From Marinobacter sp. (GTDB lineage Bacteria > Pseudomonadota > Gammaproteobacteria > Pseudomonadales > Oleiphilaceae): a stretch of DNA of 47,827 bases. The DNA lies in the NCBI GenBank assembly GCA_030149475.1, contig JASBRL010000105.1:1-47827 (forward strand), read 5' to 3'. The position numbers and the translations under genes are program-made. The notes under the pieces are model-generated. The model saw nothing but the letters and a program-made list of their open reading frames with translations, had not been told where the DNA came from and searched no databases. This document shows positions 9,349 to 18,830 of the stretch, one piece after another. Position 1 is the first letter of the stretch; every line of letters starts with the position of its first letter.

Positions 9349-10599
9349 TCAGCGCGCGCGCTGGATCAACTCGGTAACATTATCCAGGCCGGCACTGAGC
9401 CGGCTTTTCTGCTTCTGGGCTTCTCTGCGACGGCCTCGTGCCACGTATAGCGGCAGCATCTCGCCATACAGGCTGGTGCTGATCGTACGCTGCTCATCCT
9501 CCAGGCGGTCACGCCGCAGGCGAATACCGTACCTCGCCAGCCTCGGCTCAAGTTCATCAGCCCGGCGCAGCAAGTCCCGGCGAGTCATCTGATAGGCATG
9601 CTCACAGACCACCCGGCGGGACTGAAAACTGAATACATTGGCAAAAAATAACGTGGCGTCATCCCGGGTGGGTTCGAACAGCAGGATATCCTTGTCCGGA
9701 TAGTCCCTGGCATATTGAGCGATACCCGATTGCATGCGGGAGTAAACCATCGTGCGGAACATCTGTGAAAGCAGGTTGGGCATGCCCGAGCGGGTCAGTG
9801 CGCCCGGCTCCATCGAGCCTGACCTGACTGCCGCACTGGCATCAATCGGCACCTGGGGATTCACCGCGAACACCAGGTCAGCTCCGTCCTCAAAGGCCAC
9901 CGACGCATGCAACCCTTTGCGCAGGGTGCCGTCCACGTAGTAACGACCATCAATCTCCACCGGCACATACAGCCCGGGCGAAGCCGTACTGGCCTGTATC
10001 GCCCGGGAAATGGGCACGTGATCAAACCCGGGGGCACCAAAACAGACCGCCTCGGTACTTTCCACGTCAGCCGCCACAATGTAGAGACTGCGTTTCAGTT
10101 GGCGGAAGTCGTTGGTCCGCCCCAGCATGCTGAACGCCCGCTTGAGGTAATCATGCAGGCCAAAGTTATCGAACAGTCCCGCCGGTGCGGCCTGAGCCAG
10201 AATGGTCAGGGCCTCAAGAAAGCTCTGGTCGTAAGGATTTCTCACAAAACGGCTGATGGCGCTGGCCATCAGACCCGGAACAGCCAGTAACCGGCTTCCC
10301 ATTTCCCGGAACGCCGGACGGTAAAACACGTCCGGGTGGAACGGATGCACTTCTGCTTCATTACGCACGAAGATGCGACACAACTGGGCGGTCGTCACCT
10401 GATTGGCCAGATTGGCCGCTGCAAAGGAACCGGCATTGACGCCAACATAAACGTCGAGTTCGTTGAAATCGAGCCCGTCGAGTGCTTCATCCAGTGCTCG
10501 CAGGGCTCCGATTTCATAGATTCCCCCAAGCGGCCCCCCGCCCCCGAGGGCCAGACCGATGCGAGGCCGGGGTTTGATCTCTGTGCGTGCTACCGTCAT
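9349..10599 (-). CDS. Patatin-like phospholipase-family protein with altered nucleophile motif
   Basis: 416 residues, patatin-like fold. The oxyanion-hole glycines GGGGPLGG (19-26) are intact and the Asp of the Ser-Asp dyad is present (YYVDGTL, D223). The nucleophile elbow, normally GXSXG, reads GVNAG (53-57): Asn55 replaces Ser (codon AAT, one base from AGT). By family knowledge the protein should therefore lack lipid hydrolase activity by the standard mechanism, unless neighbouring Ser58 substitutes. No signal peptide. It converges on DUF971 with a 10-bp gap. No other sign of decay: the frame is intact over its full length. Confidence 0.85.
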   Translation of the reverse strand: MTVARTEIKPRPRIGLALGGGGPLGGIYEIGALRALDEALDGLDFNELDVYVGVNAGSFAAANLANQVTTAQLCRIFVRNEAEVHPFHPDVFYRPAFREMGSRLLAVPGLMASAISRFVRNPYDQSFLEALTILAQAAPAGLFDNFGLHDYLKRAFSMLGRTNDFRQLKRSLYIVAADVESTEAVCFGAPGFDHVPISRAIQASTASPGLYVPVEIDGRYYVDGTLRKGLHASVAFEDGADLVFAVNPQVPIDASAAVRSGSMEPGALTRSGMPNLLSQMFRTMVYSRMQSGIAQYARDYPDKDILLFEPTRDDATLFFANVFSFQSRRVVCEHAYQMTRRDLLRRADELEPRLARYGIRLRRDRLEDEQRTISTSLYGEMLPLYVARGRRREAQKQKSRLSAGLDNVTELIQRAR

Positions 10600-10695
10600 G
10601 CGCCGTCCGTCTTCCCGAAGATATTTCCAGTCCCACGATAAACCGACTTTCTAGAGTCATCACACTAATGCCCCGACACGGGCACCGGCCTGCCA

Positions 10696-13002
10696 TTACG
10701 ACGACTGACTGAGCTTTTCTTCCGCCGACGATGCCCGTCTCGGTCGGAGGTAGCGACCAAAACCCGCACTGCGCAATGCCAGATCGACACAGCTTTTAAT
10801 GACATGGGGTGAATCCAGCAAAAGTACATCGTCCAGCAAATTGCACGCCCATTCGTGACTGATGCTGCGAATCACCGATTTCACCTTGGGCAGGCTGGCG
10901 GCATTCATCGACAGGGCATCGTACCCCATGGCCATCAACAGGGCCGCACCACCGGGATCACCTGCCAGTTCACCGCAAATACTCACTGGCTTGCCCACCG
11001 CACGGGCATCCTGGGCAATGCGAACCAGAGCCTGCAGCACCGCCGGGTGATAGGAATGATAAAGCTGGGCTACGCGCGGATTATTGCGGTCTACTGCCAG
11101 CAGGTACTGGGTCAGATCATTGGAGCCCACCGACAGAAAGTCCACCCGTTCGGCCAACTCTCTGACCTGATAGACCGCCGCAGGAATCTCGATCATCACA
11201 CCCACTTTGGGCATGTGGATATTGAACCCTTCTTCCCTGACTTCGTGGTACACCCGGTAAATCAGATGCAGTGACTCCTCGACTTCCGAAATATTGCTGA
11301 TCATCGGCAACATGATCTGCAGATTGTTCAGGCCTTCGCTGGCTTTCAGCATGGCCCGAACCTGAACCAGGAAAATTTCGGGATGGTCCAGGGTAACGCG
11401 GATCCCGCGCCAGCCCAGGAACGGATTTTCCTCGCTGATGGGAAAATAGGTCAGCGACTTGTCACCCCCGATGTCCAGAGTACGCATGGTGACCGGATTG
11501 GGGGCAAACGCTTCCAGTTGCTCCCGATAGGTTTCGCGCTGCTCCTGCTCGGACGGAAACCGTTCCTTGATCATGAACGGCACCTCCGTACGGTACAGTC
11601 CGATGCCCTCGGCGCCGTGGCTGAGCGAGCGAACCACATCGGTCATCAGCCCGGTGTTAACCAACAGCGACAGGCGGTGACCATCCGTGGTCTCGCAGGG
11701 CTTTTCGCGCAAGGCTTCCAGGCCCTTGACCAGCTCGTTCTCTTCGTCACAGATTTCCTGGTAAAAGGTGCGCAGATCGGCGGACGGAGACGCGTAAAGC
11801 TGACCTTCAAAACCGTCAACAATCAGTTCCTTGCCATCCAGCTGGTTAACCGGAATATCCACCATGCCCATCACCGTGGGCACGCCCATGGCACGGGCCA
11901 GAATGGCAACGTGTGAGTTCCCGGAACCGCGGACCGACACCAGGCCGACCAGTTGGCCCCGGGGCACCTCACCCAGCATGGCCGGCGTCAGCTCGTCGCT
12001 GACCAGGACCGTTTTGGGCGGATAGGTGACGTCTTTGGGGTCGCCTTCCTGCAAGTGCGCCAGCAGACGACGGCCAAGGTCGCGCAAATCTACGGCCCGC
12101 TCACGCAGATACAGGTCGCCCATCATTTCGAAATGACGGACGTACTGCTGCACCACCTGTTTTAGCGCAGCCTGAGCCCAGAGCCCGCCATTGATCCGTG
12201 CAACAACTTCCCCGGGCAGCGCATTATCGTCGAGAATGCGCAGGTAAACTTCAAACAGCGCCTGTTCTTCCGGCCGTAACTGTGGCGCCAGGCGTTCGGC
12301 AACCTGACTGATATCCTCACGTACTGCGCTGACCGCATCGGCAAACACGGCCAGTTCCTGCTCAATATCCTCCGCCGGTTTTTCGGGCACTGCATCCAGA
12401 TCCGCCGGTGGATAAACCACCACGCCCTGACCAATAGCCACTCCGGGCGCACCCGCAACCCCTTTAAAGGAGACGTCACGGGTTTCCTCACCGGTCAGTG
12501 AGAGCCCGCTGATGGCGCCGGTTGCCTCGCTGTGCGCGATCACCCCCGCCAGTTGCGCGGATACCGTCACCAGAAAGGCCTCTTCACCTTCGTCAAAACA
12601 GCGTGAACTTTCGCGCTGCTGGACCACCAGCACCCCCAGTATGCGGCGATGGTGGATGATGGGAACTCCCAGAAACGAGCGGAAGCGCTCTTCTCCGGTT
12701 TCCGGAAAATATCGATAGCGGGGATGACTGGGGGCATCTTCCAGATTGATCGGCTCTTCCCGGGAGCCAACCAGGCCAATCAGGCCCTCGGAGTGGGCCA
12801 GACTGACCTTGCCGATGGCCTTCTTGTAGAGTCCCTGAGTGGCCATCAGGACGTAGCGGTTGGTTTCCGGATCCAGCAGGTAAACCGAGCACACTTCCGT
12901 GTTCATGGCGCTCTGTACGCGAGAGACGATGATATCCAGCGCCTCCTGCAAATCGCGGGCGCCGTTGACCTCCTGTACAATACTTCGCAGTGTACTCAGC
13001 AT
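10696..13002 (-). CDS. ptsP: PtsP, phosphoenolpyruvate-protein phosphotransferase of the nitrogen PTS (EI-Ntr)
   Basis: 768 residues. An N-terminal GAF domain (about 17-158) precedes the enzyme I module: linker/helical HPr-binding region, the phospho-histidine swivel domain with GSGNSHVAILARAMG (H364), and the C-terminal PEP-binding TIM barrel (TLDIGGDKSL, then FLSVGSNDLTQYLLAVDRNN and SICGELAGD). EI-Ntr takes phosphate from PEP and passes it to NPr and EIIA-Ntr, a regulatory chain that senses nitrogen and potassium status. It starts 15 bp after rppH on the same strand; the rppH-ptsP pair is conserved across gammaproteobacteria. Confidence 0.96.
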   Translation of the reverse strand: MLSTLRSIVQEVNGARDLQEALDIIVSRVQSAMNTEVCSVYLLDPETNRYVLMATQGLYKKAIGKVSLAHSEGLIGLVGSREEPINLEDAPSHPRYRYFPETGEERFRSFLGVPIIHHRRILGVLVVQQRESSRCFDEGEEAFLVTVSAQLAGVIAHSEATGAISGLSLTGEETRDVSFKGVAGAPGVAIGQGVVVYPPADLDAVPEKPAEDIEQELAVFADAVSAVREDISQVAERLAPQLRPEEQALFEVYLRILDDNALPGEVVARINGGLWAQAALKQVVQQYVRHFEMMGDLYLRERAVDLRDLGRRLLAHLQEGDPKDVTYPPKTVLVSDELTPAMLGEVPRGQLVGLVSVRGSGNSHVAILARAMGVPTVMGMVDIPVNQLDGKELIVDGFEGQLYASPSADLRTFYQEICDEENELVKGLEALREKPCETTDGHRLSLLVNTGLMTDVVRSLSHGAEGIGLYRTEVPFMIKERFPSEQEQRETYREQLEAFAPNPVTMRTLDIGGDKSLTYFPISEENPFLGWRGIRVTLDHPEIFLVQVRAMLKASEGLNNLQIMLPMISNISEVEESLHLIYRVYHEVREEGFNIHMPKVGVMIEIPAAVYQVRELAERVDFLSVGSNDLTQYLLAVDRNNPRVAQLYHSYHPAVLQALVRIAQDARAVGKPVSICGELAGDPGGAALLMAMGYDALSMNAASLPKVKSVIRSISHEWACNLLDDVLLLDSPHVIKSCVDLALRSAGFGRYLRPRRASSAEEKLSQSS

Positions 13003-13017
13003 GGCGGGCTCAATCCG

Positions 13018-13545
13018 TCATAGTATGTCCTGGGAGCGTGCCCCGGCTGTCCCCGTATAGCCCTGCTCCATCGTTCGGAACAGCCGCGGGGCCAGTTCTC
13101 TCAGTGCACGCCGGTATACCTCTCGCTTGAACGATACGACCTGGCCCAGCGGGTACCAGTAACTCACCCACTGCCAGCCATCGAATTCCGGCGAATCGGT
13201 GTGATCAACACACACCCGAGCGTCCGGGCAGAGCATCCTCAGCAGGAACCATTTCTGTTTCTGTCCCACACAGACCGGGTGCGAATTATGCCGCACCATG
13301 CGACGGGGCAGTCGATACCGTAACCAGCCACGAGTGCAACTGATCACATCAACATCGCCCGCGGTCAGCCCGACCTCTTCCGCCAGTTCCCGGTAGAGCG
13401 CTTCCTCGGGTGTCTCGCGGTGCTTGATACCGCCTTGGGGGAACTGCCAGGAGTCCTGCCCGATGCGGCGGGCCCAAAGCAACTCGCCTCTGTGGTTGGC
13501 CAGAATGATTCCGACGTTGGGTCTGAAACCGTCTGAATCAATCAC
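13018..13545 (-). CDS. rppH: RNA pyrophosphohydrolase (Nudix)
   Basis: Removes pyrophosphate from 5'-triphosphate mRNA ends and so opens them to RNase E decay. I start it at GTG 13545 (read as [15 protein letters not shown]), preceded by AGGA; this gives 175 residues, the E. coli RppH length, and the exact family N-terminus. The in-frame ATG at 13596 would add 17 unconserved residues. The Nudix box spans residues 38-60 (GGIKHRE...RELAEEVGL) with all acidic ligands present. FPQGG precedes it as in the family. First gene of the rppH-ptsP operon. Confidence 0.93.
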   Translation of the reverse strand: MIDSDGFRPNVGIILANHRGELLWARRIGQDSWQFPQGGIKHRETPEEALYRELAEEVGLTAGDVDVISCTRGWLRYRLPRRMVRHNSHPVCVGQKQKWFLLRMLCPDARVCVDHTDSPEFDGWQWVSYWYPLGQVVSFKREVYRRALRELAPRLFRTMEQGYTGTAGARSQDIL

Positions 13546-13784
13546 GGCACAGTCCTGTATAAAGTCGGCAGCGGCATCGGGACATTCCAATGCCATTTAT
13601 TCCAAGTTGACCTCATTCTTACAGAAAGGCCAACCGTCGGCAAACGAAGCTGTTATCTTTTCAGCATGTTAGAATCCCGGGCGATTGCGGGAAGTAACGG
13701 CAAGGACTGCCGATATCATCAGCGGGCCCACCGGAACAGGCCACCACCGCCATCTGAGACATCCTGACAAAGAGGAACGCCACG

Positions 13785-14441
13785 TTGACACTGGCCATTT
13801 TTGATCTCGATAATACCCTGCTGGCAGGTGACAGCGACCATGCCTGGGGCGAATTTCTGGTAGAGGAAGGCATTGTCGATGGCGACACCTACCGTAAAAT
13901 GAACGATGAATTCTACCAGGCGTACCTGGATGGCAGCCTGGATATCCATCGCTATCTGAGCTTTGCCCTGCAACCGTTGGCCCGCTTCGAGCTGAGCCGT
14001 CTACACCGCTGGCGCGAGCAGTTTGTCGAACGCAAGATCCGGCCCATAGTGCAAACGAAGGCCCTCGACCTGCTCGCCCACCATCGCGAGCGAAATCACA
14101 CATTGCTGATCATTACGGCCACCAACCAGTTCGTCACCGAACCGGTTGCCGCCCTGCTCGGCATAGAACACCTCATCGCCACCGAGCCGGAAATGGTTAA
14201 CGGCCGTTACACCGGGAACGTGGCTGGCACGCCAAGCTTTCAGGACGGCAAGGTCAGCCGCCTGCGGGACTGGCTGAATGTCCAGTCTGAAACCCTCGAC
14301 GGCGCCTGGTTCTACAGCGACTCGCACAATGACCTGCCGCTGCTGGATCAGGTCACGCATCCGGTCGCGGTGGACCCCGATGAGCGGCTGGCCGGCATCG
14401 CCCGGTCAAAGGGCTGGACCACCATTTCCCTGAGAGACTGA
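13785..14441 (+). CDS. HAD-IB family phosphatase (SerB/CicA-like), TTG start
   Basis: 218 residues, no ATG available: the frame begins at TTG 13785 with GAGGA eight bases upstream, and the HAD motif I (FDLDNTLL) follows at residues 6-13, so the start cannot be further in. Motif II is LLIITATNQF (Thr), motif III/IV includes the Lys region and YSDSHNDLPLL near residue 178. The DXDXT signature makes it a phosphotransferase/hydrolase of small phosphate esters. The same gene neighbours rppH-ptsP in Pseudomonas, where such proteins have been proposed as histidinol-phosphatase-like enzymes; substrate not decidable here. Followed 12 bp later by the imelysin gene. Confidence 0.85.
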   Translation: MTLAIFDLDNTLLAGDSDHAWGEFLVEEGIVDGDTYRKMNDEFYQAYLDGSLDIHRYLSFALQPLARFELSRLHRWREQFVERKIRPIVQTKALDLLAHHRERNHTLLIITATNQFVTEPVAALLGIEHLIATEPEMVNGRYTGNVAGTPSFQDGKVSRLRDWLNVQSETLDGAWFYSDSHNDLPLLDQVTHPVAVDPDERLAGIARSKGWTTISLRD

Positions 14442-14453
14442 CGGGGCTCAACC

Positions 14454-15593
14454 ATGAAATCGTTCCTGCCGGTGCTATTGAGCCTGTCCCTGCTGGCCAT
14501 CGTCGCGGGCTGCTCCAGACCACCGGAGTCACGGTCAGATGCCAGGCCGATCCCGGACAATGGCCTGGCAAGGCATCCGACACACCCGGCCGTTACCACC
14601 TTGGCCGAGAACCAAAGCGCTGGTTTCTGTGAGCAGGCCAACGCCTTGCAGCAGTCAATCAACGCGTTTCTCGACAGCCCGACCACCGCTACCCTGAGAG
14701 CAGCACGCGAGCAGTGGCGCGAGACTCACGCCCGGTATGCGAAACTCCAGGTTGGCTACCTGCTGGCCGGCCTGGCAATGCCTCAAATCCACGACGATCG
14801 CGACCCCATCGATGCCCATCCGATGCTGCCAGGCTATCTGGATCAGGTGCCCGGCTACCCTCGAAGTGGCCTGGTGTACTCAGAAGTGCCGATGACGCCC
14901 GAATTCCTGCGCAGTGAACACCAGTCAACGGACTTTTACTATCTCACCCTCGGACTGCACCCTCTCGAATTCATGCTTTGGGACAGCAAGGGACAATCCG
15001 ACAGACAGCGGGTGGCACTGTTCACGCCCCCGGCCCGCCCTGCAGACGATCAGGTGGATGCTCGCAGGCGGCGGGTCGACCTGTTGCGGCTGATCGCCCG
15101 GGCCCTGCCACGAGATTCGGCAGACTTGTGCGCACCTGGCCAGGTTCAGGTCTTGGCCGCTGCGCTGAATGAAATGGCTGGCAACCCGGAGGCGCTCCAA
15201 CGCGCGCTCCTTGCGACGCTGGAACACCTGGTCAGACAGCCGTTGTCGGCCTGGAAGGCTCACCCGGAAGGGGAGGATGGCAACGGCATGCCCCTATGGC
15301 ATTCTCCCCGGGCACGCACTGATTTCGCGGAGATGAACATCCAGCTCACCGGGCTGGCCCAACAATGGCTACCCGTACTGGCACCGTCTTCTGAACCGGA
15401 CCTGACAAAACCCCTCGCGACAGCACTCGATCGATTTGCCGGTCAACTGCCGTCGCCGGGTAACAGCAAGGCACAGCCCGCGCCGGAAAACATTGCGGAC
15501 TTGCTGGAACAGCTCAAATCGCTTCAAGCCCCGCTGTCTCGCAATGACAGAGATCAAACCACCAGCGCCCCTGCGAACAGCGCGGCGCAATGA
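14454..15593 (+). CDS. Imelysin-family lipoprotein
   Basis: 379 residues with a lipoprotein signal peptide (MKSFLPVLLSLSLLAIVAGC; lipobox VAGC, C20), so anchored to a membrane facing the periplasm. The mature part has the imelysin pattern: WRETHARYAKLQVG in the first helical repeat and the GXHXXE-type motif as GLHPLEFMLWD (about residue 164), which binds metal in related iron-associated proteins (IrpA, EfeO M75 domain). The C-terminal 60 residues are Pro/Ala-rich and probably disordered. It is 12 bp downstream of the HAD gene and probably cotranscribed. The family is often iron-regulated, but no partner iron gene is adjacent here. Confidence 0.8.
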   Translation: MKSFLPVLLSLSLLAIVAGCSRPPESRSDARPIPDNGLARHPTHPAVTTLAENQSAGFCEQANALQQSINAFLDSPTTATLRAAREQWRETHARYAKLQVGYLLAGLAMPQIHDDRDPIDAHPMLPGYLDQVPGYPRSGLVYSEVPMTPEFLRSEHQSTDFYYLTLGLHPLEFMLWDSKGQSDRQRVALFTPPARPADDQVDARRRRVDLLRLIARALPRDSADLCAPGQVQVLAAALNEMAGNPEALQRALLATLEHLVRQPLSAWKAHPEGEDGNGMPLWHSPRARTDFAEMNIQLTGLAQQWLPVLAPSSEPDLTKPLATALDRFAGQLPSPGNSKAQPAPENIADLLEQLKSLQAPLSRNDRDQTTSAPANSAAQ

Positions 15594-15597
15594 GCGG

Positions 15598-16794
15598 TCA
15601 GAAAAATCCGGTCAGCGAGCGGACAAAGCAGGATTTGATGTAATCGGTTTCCGGGATACCGGGAATCACCGGATGATCAGGCGCCTGATGCCCCTGCTCA
15701 AGCAACTGGACAAACCGGTCGATCTTGCGCCCGCTGCCGCGAATGATGTCCACCAGCTTGTCCCGGGAAAGGTGCATTGAGCAGGACGCCGACACCAGCA
15801 GACCGTCACGCTCCAGCAGTCGAAGCGCCAACTGGTTGAGCCGCGCATAGGCCTGCTCGCCGGCTTTCTGGTCTCGACGCCGGGGTATCAGGGCCGGCGG
15901 GTCAAGTACCACAATGTCGTATTTCTCGCGCTCATCACAGAGCGCCTTCAGGGCGGCAAATGCGTCCCCCTCCAGGGTGTCAACGTTATCAAGCCGGTTA
16001 AGCCGGGCGTTATGATGCACCGAGTCCAGTGCGGATCCTGAACTGTCAACGCAGGTGACCTGAGAGGCGCCGGCAACCGCTGCCTGCAGGCCCCAGCCAC
16101 CGACGTAACTGAACACGTCCAGCACCCGCTTACCGGAGGCGTAGGCCTGCAGACGCCGGCGATTCATCCGGTGATCGTAAAACCAGCCCGTTTTCTGGCC
16201 ACCGCTCAGCGGCACCTCGAAGTCAACCTCATTTTCTCGCACCCACAACCGGTCAGGTTCCGTACCAAGGGCCGTTTCGGTGTAGCGCGGCAAGCCTTCG
16301 ACCTCCCGCATCTTGCCATCGTTCTTGATGACAATCGTCGCCGGATGCGCCAGTCGCTGAACGGCCCGGACCACAGCCTCTTTCATCTGCTCCATGCCGG
16401 CGGTGGAAATCTGAACAACAATCACCTCACCAAACCGGTCAATGACCAGACCCGACAGTCCGTCACTGTCGCCAAAGACCCAGCGATAGAAAGGTTCGGC
16501 GAACAACCGCTCCCGCAGCGACAGCGCCTGCTCCATACGCTGGGCCAGTCTTTGCGGGGTCATGCCATGAGCCGGATCGCGGCCGATCAGGCGGGCACAG
16601 ATCAGCGTATGTGGATTGACGAACACGGTGCCCAGAGGCTTGTCGAGGGAAGAACGGAGCTCGGCCTGGCCCCCAGCTTCAAACTCGCTTAACGGGGAGC
16701 GTCGGCTATCCACTTCGTTGCTGTAGACCCAGAGATGGCCCGCCCGCAAACGTCGCTCGGCGCCTTTGCGCAAATAGAGGACCGGAAACTTCAT
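15598..16794 (-). CDS. rlmI: Class I SAM-dependent rRNA cytosine methyltransferase (RlmI-like)
   Basis: 398 residues, E. coli RlmI length. N-terminal PUA domain (1-80; LYLRKGAERRLRAGHLWVYSNEV), central RlmI-specific domain (about 90-190), and C-terminal Rossmann methyltransferase domain with the SAM loop VLDVFSYVGGWGLQAA (about 223), CVDSS, and the catalytic-region VLDPPALIPRR (about 297) and SCSMHLSRD (about 345). RlmI methylates C1962 of 23S rRNA. It converges on the imelysin gene with a 4-bp gap and is the last gene of the - strand run nudF-yqiB-cpdA-gcvH-rlmI. Confidence 0.88.
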   Translation of the reverse strand: MKFPVLYLRKGAERRLRAGHLWVYSNEVDSRRSPLSEFEAGGQAELRSSLDKPLGTVFVNPHTLICARLIGRDPAHGMTPQRLAQRMEQALSLRERLFAEPFYRWVFGDSDGLSGLVIDRFGEVIVVQISTAGMEQMKEAVVRAVQRLAHPATIVIKNDGKMREVEGLPRYTETALGTEPDRLWVRENEVDFEVPLSGGQKTGWFYDHRMNRRRLQAYASGKRVLDVFSYVGGWGLQAAVAGASQVTCVDSSGSALDSVHHNARLNRLDNVDTLEGDAFAALKALCDEREKYDIVVLDPPALIPRRRDQKAGEQAYARLNQLALRLLERDGLLVSASCSMHLSRDKLVDIIRGSGRKIDRFVQLLEQGHQAPDHPVIPGIPETDYIKSCFVRSLTGFF

Positions 16795-16868
16795 GATACC
16801 TTTTACCCTGGGGAGTTGATTTGCATGCGCGGATTACACGCAGAGAACCTGCCGGGGAGCCTGTCAGG

Positions 16869-17261
16869 TCAGGACTCTGACACCACCTGCTCAGAGTAGG
16901 CGTCTGCATCCATGAGGCTGTCCAGCTCTCCCGGGTCCGCCAGTTTGACCCGGAACAGCCAGCCCTCCCCGTACGGATCCTCGTTCACCTTCTCGGGCTC
17001 ATCCTCAAGGTTTTCATTGAGGGCAATCACTTCACCGGTTACCGGGCTGAATACATCAGAAGCCGACTTGACGGACTCGGCCACTCCGGCCTCTTCCCCG
17101 CCATTGACCGTAACCCCCAGATCCGGCAGCCCGATGTAGACCACATCGCCCAGTTGTTCCTGGGCAAAGTCGGTAATACCGACCGTTGCCGTGCCATCAT
17201 CCGCTACGCGAACCCACTGGTGAGTCTCGATGTACTTCAAATCGCCGGGGATGTCACTCAT
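16869..17261 (-). CDS. gcvH: Glycine cleavage system H protein
   Basis: 130 residues from ATG 17261, with AAGGAAG upstream; five more residues are possible but unlike the family. The lipoyl domain carries the lipoylation site ESVKSASDV (K65) and family motifs [27 protein letters not shown], and [11 protein letters not shown]. GcvH shuttles the aminomethyl group between GcvP, GcvT and Lpd. No gcvP or gcvT is present in this window, so it stands apart from the rest of its system, next to cpdA. Confidence 0.96.
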   Translation of the reverse strand: MSDIPGDLKYIETHQWVRVADDGTATVGITDFAQEQLGDVVYIGLPDLGVTVNGGEEAGVAESVKSASDVFSPVTGEVIALNENLEDEPEKVNEDPYGEGWLFRVKLADPGELDSLMDADAYSEQVVSES

Positions 17262-17414
17262 GCCTGCTTCCTTCACGTGTGCTTTTTCGGGCAGTGTAAC
17301 CGATCACCCGCGGATGGCAAGGCGGTCCTCAGAGTATGCTGAAAGGTCGTCTGAAAAGGCACTCTGAAAAACGCCAGTATCGCCGGCACGACCCGCTCAA
17401 AACCCTGGAAACGG

Positions 17415-18221
17415 TCAGTAGCCCGAGCTGGTTGTGTCCAGCTCATACCTGAAATCAACCGCTCGACTGACGGCCGTTTCGACATCGCCGTTGTCGTGCA
17501 GCGTCAGCCAGCGGTAGCCCGGGGCCCGGGGCTCTACCGAAAAGTCTGGCGAGCCGGGAGTAAACTGAATACAGGTAGATGGTGTCGCCAGCAGGCGCAC
17601 ACCCTGACGCTCGCAATCCAGCTCCTGATGCACATGCCCCCAGAGCACCACCTTCACCTGCTCAAAGCGATCAATCACTTGCCAGAAAGCGTCCCGATTG
17701 CGCAGCCCGATACTCTCCATCCAGGCTGAACCGATAGCGATCGGATGATGATGAAGCGTCACCACCGCCGGGCAGGCGGGATGCCGTGATAACTCAGTCT
17801 CCAGATGCACCAGTTCGTCGTCGTCAAGTTCGCCGTGAACCTGCCCTGGCACCGCCGAATTGAGCTGGATAAATTGCCAGCCACCCAGCACGCGATGACG
17901 TTTCGACGCGTCGGTGCCGGCAATGACTTTCGCCAGATTCACAGGATTGTCATGATTGCCGGCCAACCACAACGACGGACAGTTGAACCCCCGGATTTTG
18001 TCCTGAAATACCCGATAAGCCTGCTCGGAACCGTCCTGTGCCAGATCGCCGGTGGCCAGAATCAGATCGGGAGACAGGCCATCAGCATGAGCCGATGCGA
18101 TAACGGCATCCAGACTGTCGCGGGTGTTCACGCCCAGCAACACGCCAGCGGGATCCGCCATCAGATGGGGATCGGTCAGTTGAAGTACCCGCAAAGCGGT
18201 GCTGTGTCTATCTCGCGTCAT
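17415..18221 (-). CDS. cpdA: 3',5'-cyclic-AMP phosphodiesterase (calcineurin-like)
   Basis: 268 residues from ATG 18221 (MTRDRHSTALRVLQLTDPHL). Metallophosphoesterase motifs in order: DPH (D18/H20 region), GDLAQDG, GNHDN, LHHHP and GHVHQE, the binuclear metal site of class III cAMP phosphodiesterases. CpdA degrades cAMP in the cytoplasm and limits Crp/Vfr signalling. A longer frame starting at TTG 18287 exists but has no family similarity. Operon partner of yqiB and nudF, an order shared with E. coli and Pseudomonas. Start uncertain because the ribosome binding site is weak. Confidence 0.92.
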   Translation of the reverse strand: MTRDRHSTALRVLQLTDPHLMADPAGVLLGVNTRDSLDAVIASAHADGLSPDLILATGDLAQDGSEQAYRVFQDKIRGFNCPSLWLAGNHDNPVNLAKVIAGTDASKRHRVLGGWQFIQLNSAVPGQVHGELDDDELVHLETELSRHPACPAVVTLHHHPIAIGSAWMESIGLRNRDAFWQVIDRFEQVKVVLWGHVHQELDCERQGVRLLATPSTCIQFTPGSPDFSVEPRAPGYRWLTLHDNGDVETAVSRAVDFRYELDTTSSGY

Positions 18222-18332
18222 ATCATACCAAACAGCGCTCTTGCCGCTCCACAAACGTATCCCGGGCACGTCGACCTGTATCTGCAAGCGGATTCTTTAT
18301 CGACTATGACGGTGGATGGATGCCACGACTAT

Positions 18333-18830
18333 TCAACCTTCGTCGACTTTATCGTCCCGGGACCAGGACACCATCGACAGTGGCGAGTGACCAAAGCGCA
18401 GACAGAAACCCAGCCAGTCGGCGAGAAAACCGTTCACCTGAACCTTTTCATCCGGATGGTGCATATAGCGATTCGGGTAATCATTCACTGCTGCAATCTG
18501 GCGATCGCGGTAACAACTGATCACTTCTGCCATACCGGCGTCGTGATAAACGCGGACGGTCAGTTGCGGATTATTCAGCCAGCGGCCGCCATTGTGAACC
18601 TGCTCAAGCAACAGCGTCTCGGTGAAACGGGCCTGCTGCAGCACTTCAATGCGGACGCGACCAAAATACTGACCGGAGCCGCCGCCATGAAGCTCAAACT
18701 CACTCACCGGCTGAGCACCCTGTTCCAGCGTGCGTAACCTTTGCAGCCGCAAATAGTTGGCTTCGCAAAGTGCACCCAACTGCCGAAGGTCCGGCACATA
18801 AGCCTTACGCTTCATGGTCCACTGGCTCAT
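18333..18830 (-). CDS. yqiB: DUF1249 protein, YqiB-like
   Basis: 165 residues from ATG 18830, whose ATGA overlaps the nudF stop codon, so it is translationally coupled. Family features: KRKAYVPDLRQLGALCEANYLRL at the N-terminus and the central YHDAGMAEVISCYR segment, then YMHHPDEKVQVNGFLADWLGFCL. Lies between nudF and cpdA as in many gammaproteobacteria. No function is established for the family; cytoplasmic, no membrane segment. Confidence 0.9.
   Translation of the reverse strand: MSQWTMKRKAYVPDLRQLGALCEANYLRLQRLRTLEQGAQPVSEFELHGGGSGQYFGRVRIEVLQQARFTETLLLEQVHNGGRWLNNPQLTVRVYHDAGMAEVISCYRDRQIAAVNDYPNRYMHHPDEKVQVNGFLADWLGFCLRFGHSPLSMVSWSRDDKVDEG

Noticed and set aside
17805..18737. 310-codon + frame across cpdA and yqiB
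   Set aside because: Spans two well-recognised - strand genes, so a shadow.
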